Assembly: GCA_050732995.1 (NCBI GenBank) | Contig: JBOHSA010000171.1 | Coordinates: forward strand, 1-21,741 | Origin: JBOHSA01 sp050732995 | Lineage (GTDB): Bacteria > Gemmatimonadota > Gemmatimonadetes > Gemmatimonadales > GWC2-71-9 | Length of the DNA: 21,741 nt | Reading direction: 5' to 3' | Shown: positions 1 to 7,097 of the stretch, piece by piece | How the letters are laid out: each line of letters opens with the position of its first letter | How positions within the stretch are numbered: position 1 is the stretch's first letter | Position numbers and translations under genes: made by a program | Notes under the pieces: model-generated | Database searches by the model: none | What the model was told of the DNA's origin: nothing | The model's input: the letters and a program-made list of their open reading frames with translations, nothing else

Positions 1-806
1 GCCTCGACCGCCCGCTCCTCGCCCAGTACGCGGCCTGGCTGGGCCGGGTCGCGCGGGGCGAGTGGGGCACGAGTATCGCCACCGGTCGGCCCGCGGCCGC
101 GGTGCTCGCCGCCGCCTGGCCCCCCACGGCCCTGCTCGTGGGCGCGTCCCTGCTCCTGAGCTATCTGCTGGGCCTGGCGCTCGGTGCGCTGCAGTGGAGC
201 CGGAACGGCTCGCGGCTCGACACCACGCTCTCCGTCGCCAGCGTCACCCTGTTCGCCATCCCCGGCTACTGGCTGGGCCTGATGCTGGTGATGGTATTCA
301 CCTACTGGCTCGGGGCGCTCCCGGCCTTCGGCAGCGCCGGATTCGACGCGGACTACCTGACCGGCTGGGCGCGGCTCGCCGACCGGCTGCGGCATCTGGC
401 GCTTCCGCTGCTCACGCTGACCCTGATCGGCGTCGGCGGCACGGCGCGGTTCGTCCGCGGGGCGATGCTCGACGCCGGGAGCGCGCCCTTCGTCGTCACG
501 GCGCGTGCCAAGGGGCTGTCGCCGGCCCGCGTGGCGCGGCGGCACGTGCTGCGGAACGCCCTGATCCCGGTGGTCACGCTCCTCGGGCTATCCCTGCCCG
601 CCCTGTTCTCCGGCGCGGTGTTCGTGGAAGCGGTCTTCGCCTGGCCCGGCGTCGGGCGGGTGCTGGTGGAGGCGGTGCGGGCGCGCGACTACCCCGTGGT
701 CCTGGCCGCGACGACGGTCAGCGCGGCGCTGGTCGTCACGGGCAACTGGCTGGCGGACGCGCTCGCGGTGTGGGTCGACCCCAGGCTCGGGACGCGGGAC
801 GCGTGA
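1..806 (+). CDS. ABC transporter permease, DppB/OppB-like (5' partial)
   Basis: This is an inner-membrane permease subunit of a peptide/nickel-type ABC importer. The reading frame is open from base 3 to the TGA at 804-806 and its first visible residues (LDRPLLAQYAAWLGRVARGE, then WGTSI) match the segment after the first periplasmic part of DppB-type proteins, so the true start lies upstream of the window. Several hydrophobic membrane segments follow, and the cytoplasmic EAA-type loop is seen as ARAKGLSPARVARRHVLRNA with the usual conserved Gly, which contacts the ATPase. The end VDPRLGTRDA fits the family C terminus (VDPRxR). The stop overlaps the next permease start by 4 bp (GTGA), so the two are one operon. 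Substrate-binding and ATPase subunits are not in the window, so peptide versus nickel or sugar specificity is unknown. Confidence 0.93.
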   Translation, partial: LDRPLLAQYAAWLGRVARGEWGTSIATGRPAAAVLAAAWPPTALLVGASLLLSYLLGLALGALQWSRNGSRLDTTLSVASVTLFAIPGYWLGLMLVMVFTYWLGALPAFGSAGFDADYLTGWARLADRLRHLALPLLTLTLIGVGGTARFVRGAMLDAGSAPFVVTARAKGLSPARVARRHVLRNALIPVVTLLGLSLPALFSGAVFVEAVFAWPGVGRVLVEAVRARDYPVVLAATTVSAALVVTGNWLADALAVWVDPRLGTRDA

Positions 807-1633
807 GAACCGTGCTGGACGACCCGCGGGGGCGCTTCGGAGCGACGGTGGTGCTCCTCATGGCCCTGGTCGCCCTCGCCGCGCCGATCGTGACGGGCGG
901 CGATTTCGCCGCTCAACACGACGTGGTCGCCACCCGGTTTCTCCCTCCGCTCAGCACCGATCGCTTCGGAGACTTCCACGCGCTCGGGACCGACCGGTTC
1001 GGCCGCGACGTCTGGACCCGCTTGGTGTACGGCGCGCGGGTCTCGCTCGGCGTCGGGACGCTCGCCGTCCTGCTGTCGGTGATCGTCGGGGTCGCGGTCG
1101 GGGCCGTGGCCGGTTTCTGGCGCGGGCCGATCGCGGCGCTCCTGCTCGCCGTGACCGACTTCGCGCTCGCGCTGCCCCGCGTCGTGCTGCTGCTGCTCCT
1201 GGCGGCCCTGTGGCAGCCGAGTGCCGTGCTGGTCGTGGTGGTGCTCGGCCTCACGGGATGGATGCCCGTGGCGCGATTGGTGCACGGAGAAGTGCGCGCC
1301 CTCGCCGCCCGGCCGTTCGTGGAGAGCGCCGTCGCTCTGGGGGCGCGCCGGGGACGGGTGCTCGGACGCCACATCCTCCCGAACGCGCTCACGCCCGTGA
1401 TCGTCGCCGCGGCGCTGGGCATCGGCAACGCGATCATGCTCGAGGCGGGGCTCTCGTTCCTCGGCCTTGGCGTGCAGCCGCCGATGCCGTCCTGGGGCAA
1501 CATGATCGCCTCCGGGCGAGATACGCTGGTCAACGCCCCATGGGTGGCCACCGCGCCCGGCGTGGCCCTCGCGCTCGTGGTCGTGGCCTGCACTCTGCTC
1601 GGAGACGCGGTGCGGGATGCGCTGCACCGCTAG
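803..1633 (+). CDS. ABC transporter permease, DppC/OppC-like
   Basis: This is the second permease of the peptide/nickel-type importer, 276 aa. I chose GTG at 803 because it overlaps the upstream stop as GTGA and gives a protein starting MRTVLDDPRGRFGATVVLL, the normal short cytoplasmic tail before TM1. The frame is open further upstream to 62, but that part is antisense-like low-complexity protein and overlaps DppB. Family signatures are clear: the GTDRFGRDVWTRLVYGARVS segment, the EAA loop SAVALGARRGRVLGRHILPN, and the C-terminal LEAGLSFLGLGVQPPMPSWG block typical of DppC. About six membrane segments are visible. The stop TAG sits in a CTAG that is also the stop of the convergent acetyltransferase remnant, so there is no spacer or terminator between the two transcription units. 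Confidence 0.95.
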   Translation: MRTVLDDPRGRFGATVVLLMALVALAAPIVTGGDFAAQHDVVATRFLPPLSTDRFGDFHALGTDRFGRDVWTRLVYGARVSLGVGTLAVLLSVIVGVAVGAVAGFWRGPIAALLLAVTDFALALPRVVLLLLLAALWQPSAVLVVVVLGLTGWMPVARLVHGEVRALAARPFVESAVALGARRGRVLGRHILPNALTPVIVAAALGIGNAIMLEAGLSFLGLGVQPPMPSWGNMIASGRDTLVNAPWVATAPGVALALVVVACTLLGDAVRDALHR

Positions 1634-2083
1634 ATCTTCACGAACACCTTCCAGCGATACAACACCGCCGTCCCGGCGAGGAACAGCAACACGTAGGCGA
1701 CGGCGAAGGCCAGGGATCCGTTGCAGCACGCCCATGATCCGAATCGTGTCCATTCGGTAGAACGGGAACCCGCTGAGGACCAAGCCGAGCCCGAAGATCA
1801 CGGCGCCGCGCACGGCGACCTTCCGCACCAGGTCCGCTCGGGTCGCGCCCTGTCCCTCCGCCACGCGGCGACCGAAGGACAGGGTGAGCGAGATGCCCAC
1901 GATGAAGAGGAAAAACGGGAAGATCAGGTCGGTCGGGGTCCAGCCGGGCCACTCGGCATGCGCCAGCGGCGGGTAGAGGTGCGCCCAGCTCCCGGGGTTG
2001 TTGACCAGCAGCATCCCGGCGATCGTGAGCCCACGGAACGCGTCAAGTGACAGCAAGCGGGGGCCGGATAGCTCATCCGTCAT
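1630..2083 (-). pseudogene. Heparan-alpha-glucosaminide N-acetyltransferase-like (NagX/COG4299) membrane protein, internally deleted and frameshifted
   Basis: From ATG 2083 the first ~123 residues are a textbook N terminus of the HGSNAT/NagX family: LSLDAFRGLTIAGMLLVNNP, then the HAEWPGWTPTDLIFPFFLFI block with its TM segment, and IRIMGVLQRI. Family members are about 370-390 aa and continue with several more membrane helices. Here the similarity stops at about 1715-1720. In another frame, directly adjacent, comes a hydrophobic helix and the basic tail LYRWKVFVKI ending at TAG 1632-1630, which matches the usual family C terminus. So the middle (roughly 220 residues) is missing and the two ends are out of frame. 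The N-terminal frame instead runs on antisense to dppC to 689, giving an implausible Arg/His-rich tail. The intact enzyme would transfer acetyl from cytosolic acetyl-CoA to sugars across the membrane. It follows the hydrolase gene by 4 bp and is the last gene of the GH38 operon. A misassembly or deletion in the read data is the alternative. Confidence 0.8.
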
Positions 2084-2087
2084 GGCG

Positions 2088-2759
2088 CTACGCTCCCGGG
2101 TTGTGCGGACCGGCGAGCCCCCGCAGTGCGGTGCCGTCGATCTCGTGTCCACCGTCGAACGTCACGATGCGATACGGGATGCCGGCGCTCCGCAGGCGCT
2201 CCTCTTCCCGGCTCAGGATCTTGGGCGTGATATAGCCGTCGCGCTGCCCCGCGACGAACGTCAGGTCGAGGTCCCGAAGCCGGTCGCGCGCCGCTGTCAG
2301 ATCGAGATCGGGCGGCACCTCGCCCGCCCACAGGATCAGCCGGTCCGCCCGGGCGGACCCCTGCGCGAGCCAGCGACAGGCCGTGGCGGTCCCCTGGGAG
2401 AATCCCAGCACGCACACGCGCCGAGTGCCGCGCTCGACCCGGCGGAAGACGTCGGTGAAGACCGCGTCGAGATACCGCACGTAGTCCTCGATTTCCGTGA
2501 GGCGATCCTCCCGGGTCATCCAGGTCGCGCCCACCTTCTGGTGCGGCGGGGCGACGCCGTCGACGTAGAACCGCGACAGCGCTTCGGGGGCGACGATCAT
2601 CCGGGACCCGTCGTCCAGCGGCTCGAAGCTCCTCAGGAACCGGGCCGCCAGCTGGCCGTAGCCGTGGAGCACGAACCAGACTTCCCCAACAGCACCCGAG
2701 AAGGTCCCGAGCGTGAAGTAGCGGGCGGTGCGGATGACGGGAATCCGGTGCTCCTGCAA
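2088..2759 (-). CDS. Alpha/beta hydrolase, phospholipase/carboxylesterase-like
   Basis: This is a small cytosolic serine hydrolase of 223 aa, like the Abhydrolase_2/YpfH esterase family. The fold signatures are VWFVLHGYGQLA near residues 27-38 (oxyanion region), nucleophile Ser121 in LGFSQGTATA, Asp174 in VAGQRDGYI, and His205 in DGGHEID, in the correct order and spacing. I prefer the TTG start at 2759 because AGGAGG lies four bases upstream and the protein then begins at the conserved part. A GTG at 2789 overlapping the GH38 stop as GTGA is the alternative and would add ten residues (NAEGRLGGG-like). It lies 26 bp after GH38 and 4 bp before the acetyltransferase remnant, so it is probably co-transcribed with them. 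Substrate is unknown; a role in removing acyl groups from sugars is guesswork from context. Confidence 0.9.
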   Translation of the reverse strand: MQEHRIPVIRTARYFTLGTFSGAVGEVWFVLHGYGQLAARFLRSFEPLDDGSRMIVAPEALSRFYVDGVAPPHQKVGATWMTREDRLTEIEDYVRYLDAVFTDVFRRVERGTRRVCVLGFSQGTATACRWLAQGSARADRLILWAGEVPPDLDLTAARDRLRDLDLTFVAGQRDGYITPKILSREEERLRSAGIPYRIVTFDGGHEIDGTALRGLAGPHNPGA

Positions 2760-2763
2760 GCCC

Positions 2764-2769
2764 CCTCCT
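2764..2769 (-). promoter_or_regulatory. Strong Shine-Dalgarno sequence deciding the TTG start of the hydrolase
   Basis: AGGAGG on the minus strand lies 4 nt upstream of TTG 2759 and is the only full anti-16S match near this junction. It argues for the rare TTG start over the upstream GTG at 2789, although the spacing is on the short side. Confidence 0.55.
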
Positions 2770-2785
2770 AAACGCCCTTCCGCGT

Positions 2786-5536
2786 TCACGTCACCATGAT
2801 CGTCACGATCTCGTGCGGCTCGGCGACGAACCGGATGGTGCGGCCCCGGTTCTCGAGTACCAGCGCGACGGACTCCCGCTCGTCGGCGCGCACCCGGTGG
2901 GCGCTCCGGACCGGGTCGCCGAAGCGCCACGCGCCGGCGGCCTTGTGGCCGGTCGCGTTGTAGCAGCGCAGGATCGTGCTCGAGCCCACCTGTGCGGGCT
3001 TGATGGCCGAGAGCACGACCCCCGTTCCCTCCAACACGATGTCGACCGGCGCCGGCTCCAGGGCCACCGCGTCGCGGAGCCACGCGCCGCGCACGGGGAG
3101 GAACACGTCCTCCCACAGCTCCGGCACGACGTCGCCCCGATCGAGCTCGGCCTGGCCGATGGGCGCGAGCGCCAGCTCGACCCGGTGGCGCCCGGGGCCC
3201 TGCGCTCCGGGAATCGCGGTCGGCCAGCCGGCGTGTCCCGGCCGCGTCGGCAGATCGCCACGCGAGAGCTCGCCCACGGCGCGCAGCACCGTGTAGCGCA
3301 GCTCACCCCCGCGCGTCAGCTCGTATTCGAAGAATCCCGGGGCGAGCACGACGAGGCCGCGCGGCCCGTCGGCCACGGCCACAAAGCGCTGCGCGGGCGC
3401 CGTGGGGACCGGCGTCTCGAGCGGATAGTCGGCCGCGTGCACGGCGACGGCGGGCCGCTCACACACACCAAACGCCGTGCCGGCGATCGCCGGGCGCTCC
3501 GGCAGCCCCGTTGGCACCCGCGCCCGCAGGCGGTGATTCGCGGCGCGGTTGTCGACCTCGAGAATGCAGCGGACCACGGGGCTGTCGGCGTGCAGCATGA
3601 CGACCAGCCGGATGGCGACTCGCCCCCGCCCCCGACGCCTTCCCCGTACGCCTTTCGCCCTACGGTTTTCCTCGAGACCGTTACCCACTCTCATCTCGTA
3701 TCGCGCCTCGAGGGCCGCCACGAGCGGCCCGGCCGCCAGCCGCCGCACGCTGAGCGGTCCCCGGCCGAGCACCGGGCGATCGCGCCGGGACGGGCAGAAC
3801 GTGTAGGCGTCGCCCGCGTCGCCGCCGTCCACGAGCCGCAGCAGATCGAAGTAGCGCTCGCCCGAGCGCCGGTCGTGCAGGGCGAGGGCGCCTGTCGGCT
3901 CGAGAGTGACTTCGACGAGGCGGTTCGCCAGCGTCCGCCCCCGCACTCCGCTCGCCGCGCCGGTGACGGGCGCTGCGGGTCCGGCCGGCGTGGCCGCCAG
4001 CACGGCGAGCCCGAGTCCCGGCACGGCCGGCAGCTGGACGGCGACCCGCACGACGTCCACCTCGTCCTGGTCGGGAGAGTGGCGGGCGGCGTCGAGCCGC
4101 TCCAACCCGGGGCGCCGGTCGAGCACCTGGAGCGGGAGCGCCCGGCCGTCGGAGGCCGCGAGGTGGAACGGCCGGTAGCCCTCGCTTTCCGCCGGCCGCC
4201 GATCGCCGGTCGGACCGACGAGGACGTCGCGCCGGAACCACGTGAGATCCGCCACCACCACTCCCCCCCGCGGGCGCGCGGCCGGATTCCACAGGACGAG
4301 GCGCGGCTGGCGCGCCTGGCCCGCCGGCTCGCGGGCGGCGTCCGGGTCGTGCCGCGCGAGATCGTGCAGGCCGCCGCGCGTCACCTCGCGGGCGTACGCC
4401 TCGACATCGGTGAAGCGCGCCTCGAGGGACGCGACCACGTCGTCGCTGGCGCAGCCGGCGATCGCATCGTGGAAGTGACACTGCACCAGCGCGCGCCAAG
4501 CGAGCTCGAGCACCGCCCGGCGGTCGCGCCCGCCGGAGCGCCGCGCCAGCGCCGCGAGCGGCTCGGCGATGCGCTCGAGCCAGAGCTCCAGGCCGGCGCT
4601 GCGGCGCTTCACCGACCCCCGGGTCCCAAGGACGCCCTGCAGGGTCCAGGCGTAGCGGTAGGACCAGCGCAGCTCGCCGGCGAGCACCGGCAGGCTACCC
4701 GGCGGCGCCGGGTGCGTGGGCAGGGTGGGCGCGGGAGTCGCGCCGGCGTCGGCGGCGGCGCCTTGGAAGAACTCGTCGAGCCGGGAGACGCGAAACGCGT
4801 TGTCCGGCTCGAGGGCAGCCAGCTGATCACGCAACCGGGCGACCTCGCGCGGCGCCGCGTGGTGATCCGCGCCGATGAACACCGGGATGTGCCGGCCCGC
4901 CGCGCGCTCCACCAGCACCGCCCGCACACGGCGCCACACTTCAGCCAGGCGCTCGCGGTCCGCGGCGAGCCCGGCGCCGACCTCGTAGCCCTGGGGCGGG
5001 AGATGCCAGAGCAGGATCTCCCGTCCATCCGGCCCGCGCCAGCGATACAGGTCCCGCTCCTGGCCGGGCTCCCCGCCCAGCCCGCGCCAGACCACCCCGG
5101 CCTTGATGCCGAATTCCCGGGCGAGCGTCGGCCAGGCCGCCGGATGGCCGAAGGCGTCGGGCGAGTACAACACGTCCATCCGCCCGCCCCACCGCTCGGC
5201 GTCGGCGGCTCCCAGCAGCAGGTTGCGGACCAGCGCCTCCCCCGACGGGATCTGCTCGTCGGCGAGCACGTACCACGGTCCGATCTGCAGCCGGCCCGTC
5301 TTGACGAGGGCGCGCACATCCGGCTCCCGCTCCGGACGCGCGCGCAGGTAATCCTCGAGCACGATCGTCTGGCCGTCGAGCAGAAAGCTCCGGTACCCCG
5401 AGTCCGCGAGGAGCTGCTCGACGAGCTCGTCGATCACCGGCACGAGTCGCGCCTGGAAGGCCCCGCGGGGCAGGTACCACTCGCGGTCCCAGTGCGTATG
5501 CGCGATCAGGTGAAAGATGAGACCGCTGCTGGCCAT
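2786..5536 (-). CDS. Glycoside hydrolase family 38 (alpha-mannosidase / mannosylglycerate hydrolase-like)
   Basis: This is a retaining, Zn-dependent GH38 enzyme of 916 aa, probably cytosolic since no signal peptide is visible. Catalytic elements are all present: HTHWDREWY at residues 13-21 (metal ligands His15 and Asp17), nucleophile Asp127 in YSPDAFGHPAAW, and the His356-Asp357 pair in CHFHDAIAGC. The N-terminal block (DGQTIVLEDYL, IGPWYVLADEQIPSGEALVR) resembles E. coli MngB, which hydrolyses 2-O-mannosyl-glycerate; plain alpha-mannosidase is the alternative. The helical domain is followed by the long C-terminal beta-sandwich region. ATG 5536 is preceded by GGAGG about ten bases upstream. 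Residues 619-639 are a basic Arg/Gly-rich stretch that looks like an in-frame insertion. The gene heads the operon with the hydrolase and acetyltransferase remnant. A 914-aa antisense frame runs along it and is a GC-bias shadow. Confidence 0.94.
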   Translation of the reverse strand: MASSGLIFHLIAHTHWDREWYLPRGAFQARLVPVIDELVEQLLADSGYRSFLLDGQTIVLEDYLRARPEREPDVRALVKTGRLQIGPWYVLADEQIPSGEALVRNLLLGAADAERWGGRMDVLYSPDAFGHPAAWPTLAREFGIKAGVVWRGLGGEPGQERDLYRWRGPDGREILLWHLPPQGYEVGAGLAADRERLAEVWRRVRAVLVERAAGRHIPVFIGADHHAAPREVARLRDQLAALEPDNAFRVSRLDEFFQGAAADAGATPAPTLPTHPAPPGSLPVLAGELRWSYRYAWTLQGVLGTRGSVKRRSAGLELWLERIAEPLAALARRSGGRDRRAVLELAWRALVQCHFHDAIAGCASDDVVASLEARFTDVEAYAREVTRGGLHDLARHDPDAAREPAGQARQPRLVLWNPAARPRGGVVVADLTWFRRDVLVGPTGDRRPAESEGYRPFHLAASDGRALPLQVLDRRPGLERLDAARHSPDQDEVDVVRVAVQLPAVPGLGLAVLAATPAGPAAPVTGAASGVRGRTLANRLVEVTLEPTGALALHDRRSGERYFDLLRLVDGGDAGDAYTFCPSRRDRPVLGRGPLSVRRLAAGPLVAALEARYEMRVGNGLEENRRAKGVRGRRRGRGRVAIRLVVMLHADSPVVRCILEVDNRAANHRLRARVPTGLPERPAIAGTAFGVCERPAVAVHAADYPLETPVPTAPAQRFVAVADGPRGLVVLAPGFFEYELTRGGELRYTVLRAVGELSRGDLPTRPGHAGWPTAIPGAQGPGRHRVELALAPIGQAELDRGDVVPELWEDVFLPVRGAWLRDAVALEPAPVDIVLEGTGVVLSAIKPAQVGSSTILRCYNATGHKAAGAWRFGDPVRSAHRVRADERESVALVLENRGRTIRFVAEPHEIVTIMVT
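3620..3682 (-). repeat. Low-complexity in-frame insertion within the GH38 gene
   Basis: These 21 codons encode Asn-Gly-Leu-Glu-Glu-Asn followed by a run of Arg and Gly with one Ala, Lys and Val (residues 619-639). They sit between two ordinary beta-strand segments, YEMRVG and VAIRLVVMLHADSP, that read as if they should be nearly contiguous. The DNA is made of degenerate GGCGAAAGGCGTACGGGGAA-type units, unlike the flanking codons but similar in style to short intergenic repeats. That it is an insertion relative to relatives is inference; no alignment was run. Confidence 0.35.
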
Positions 5537-5714
5537 CAGGTGCCAGCCTCCAGGTGATCAGGCTCCAGAGAAGTTGCCAGGCGGCAAAGCTGCAGAGTGG
5601 TCGCATGCGGCAAGGGGCCAGCCGTACATCTTGTGGCATGCGACTCTCGGCCACTGCTCAACCTTGCCGTCTGCGCCACTGCTCTGAACACTGCTCCGGA
5701 ACACTGGAGGCTCA
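5537..5714. other. 178-bp repeat-rich spacer between pgi and the GH38 gene, no gene seen
   Basis: No convincing coding frame is present; short ORFs crossing it lack codon bias and family resemblance. It is less GC-rich than its surroundings. It holds an imperfect inverted repeat (5600-5644), a small TTGCC-aggc-GGCAA dyad near 5574-5587, and three direct copies of CACTGCTC at 5652, 5677 and 5689. As both flanking genes read leftward, it must carry the end of the pgi transcript and possibly the promoter of the GH38 operon; I find no clear -35/-10 pair. Confidence 0.6.
5600..5644. repeat. Imperfect inverted repeat, 15-nt arms, 15-nt loop
   Basis: Arm 1 (5600-5614) is GTCGCATGCGGCAAG and arm 2 (5630-5644) is CTTGTGGCATGCGAC. 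They pair at 13 of 15 positions, with only the two bases after GTCGCATGC mismatched. The outer nine bases pair perfectly. It lies about 70 bp past the pgi stop and could form a hairpin in that transcript; there is no U-tract, so a rho-independent terminator is not supported. A remnant of a small mobile repeat is another possibility. Confidence 0.6.
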
Positions 5715-7031
5715 TCAAGAAACCTCCAATTGTTCGAGTTCGGCCAGTGAGGCGAGGTGGACGTGGCACACGCGCCGGTGCCGCGCGAGCAGGGCGCGCA
5801 CATCACCAACGGCCTGCGCCCGCTTGAGCTCGCCGAACGTGCGGCCCATACCGGGGATTTCCAGATCCAGGGGGTCCGCGGCGGTGATCACCAGAAACAG
5901 CCCGGTGTTCGGTCCACCCTTGTGGAGCTGGCCGGTGGAGTGAAGGTAGCGGGGGCCGAACCCGAGCGTCGTGAGGCACCCGGTGGTCCGACCCCAGGCT
6001 TCCCGCACCGCCTGGAGCCGGGTGGCCACCTCGGGGAATGGCGGCAGGTAGGCGAGAATGGCGACGTAGTCGCCGGGGCGCGCCGCTCCGCGCAGCTCCG
6101 CCGGGCTCAGCGTGGGCACCGGCACGCCGGACGCTCCGCGCGGCCGCTCGAGCTCCGCGCGGACCAGGGCTTTCGCTTCCTCCACGTCCGGCTGGTCGAA
6201 CGCGTTCACCCCCAGCCGCTCGCACAGCGCCCATGTGGCGAATTCCCAGCGCACGAACTCGACGCCGAGGTCCAGCGGGTCGGCGGAGAAGTCGCTCACG
6301 GTTTCCGCATCCGGATGACTGTCCCCGCTCGGGTGTCCCACGACCGGCACAATCCCACGGCCGCCTTTCCCGGTGCTCTCGGCCACGAGCTGCTCGATCC
6401 AGGGCGCCAGCCCGGCGACCGGCGGCGGCGGGCGGAGTACCAGTTTGTCCCGACCCGCGCGCGCGGCATCCGCGAGGCGGCCGCCCAGGGCCCGGGCGGG
6501 CTCGGGGTCGAGCGCGGCGGCGCGCGCCAGCAGCGTGCGCCCGTCCGCCCCGATGAGGGCCGCGGGCAGCATGCCCACGACCGTGAGGGCCGCGTAGCGA
6601 CCGCCCACATCCGCCGGATGCGGGAATACAGCGCGGAACCGGGCCTCCCGGGCGAGCCGCTCGAGGGCGGAGCCGGGGTCGGTCACGGCGACGAACTGGT
6701 CGGGGCGCGCCCGCGTCGCGAAGTAGCGGTAGGCAGCGAGCGTCTCGACGGTCGTGCCCGACTTGCTGGCGATGAGAAAGAGCGTGCGACCCAGCGGGCC
6801 GGCACACTCGGCGGCGCGCACCGCCGCGGGGTCGGTGCTGTCGAGCACGTGCAGGTGTGGGGCGTGACAGCCGTCGGCGAGCACCGCGGCGGCGAGGCTC
6901 GAGCCCCCCATGCCGCAGACCAGCGTGCGGGTGAAGCCGGCGGCCCGCGTCGCGGCCGCGAATTCAACGAGCGCCGCCCACTGCTCGAGCGAGGCCCGGG
7001 GGGCGCGGGTCCAGCCGAGGTGGTCGTCCAC
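5715..7031 (-). CDS. pgi: Glucose-6-phosphate isomerase (stand-alone, short form)
   Basis: Cytosolic interconversion of glucose-6-phosphate and fructose-6-phosphate; 438 aa from GTG 7031. Two SIS-type subdomains are visible: VCGMGGSSLAAAVL near residues 38-51 and the phosphate-binding IASKSGTTVETLAA near 87-100. Other PGI marks are GGRYAALTVVG, the conserved EST-GKGGRGIVP segment (Glu218), and the C-terminal HSTGQLHKGGPN block (364-375) with the catalytic-type His/Lys. This pattern matches the PGI half of the transaldolase-PGI fusions, but no transaldolase domain or gene is next to it. GTG 7031 is preferred because a TATGTT hexamer ends eight bases upstream; TTG at 7040 is in frame but overlaps that hexamer. 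It is divergent from the histidine kinase gene, with a 66-bp gap. Low doubt on family, moderate doubt on the start. Confidence 0.92.
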   Translation of the reverse strand: MDDHLGWTRAPRASLEQWAALVEFAAATRAAGFTRTLVCGMGGSSLAAAVLADGCHAPHLHVLDSTDPAAVRAAECAGPLGRTLFLIASKSGTTVETLAAYRYFATRARPDQFVAVTDPGSALERLAREARFRAVFPHPADVGGRYAALTVVGMLPAALIGADGRTLLARAAALDPEPARALGGRLADAARAGRDKLVLRPPPPVAGLAPWIEQLVAESTGKGGRGIVPVVGHPSGDSHPDAETVSDFSADPLDLGVEFVRWEFATWALCERLGVNAFDQPDVEEAKALVRAELERPRGASGVPVPTLSPAELRGAARPGDYVAILAYLPPFPEVATRLQAVREAWGRTTGCLTTLGFGPRYLHSTGQLHKGGPNTGLFLVITAADPLDLEIPGMGRTFGELKRAQAVGDVRALLARHRRVCHVHLASLAELEQLEVS

Positions 7032-7097
7032 GGCGCCCAAACATAACGCGGCCTCGCCAACCCCGTCGACACCACGTAGGTTAGGCGCGAGGCCATC

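Noticed and set aside
62..802. 523-aa frame suggesting the DppC-like protein begins at 62
   Set aside because: Residues before 803 are Arg/Ala/Gly-rich and overlap DppB; the GTGA overlap at 803 gives a normal DppC N terminus.
2813..5557. 914-aa open frame antisense to the GH38 gene
   Set aside because: Arg/Pro/His/Gly-rich with no domain, mirrors the third-position GC bias of the real gene; the minus strand has all GH38 catalytic motifs.
5600..5644. Rho-independent terminator for pgi
   Set aside because: The inverted repeat is followed by no U-tract on the pgi transcript and has a 15-nt loop.
5536..5769. Short ORFs across the 5537-5714 spacer
   Set aside because: Cys/Ser/Arg-rich translations in several frames with no codon bias, Shine-Dalgarno or family resemblance.
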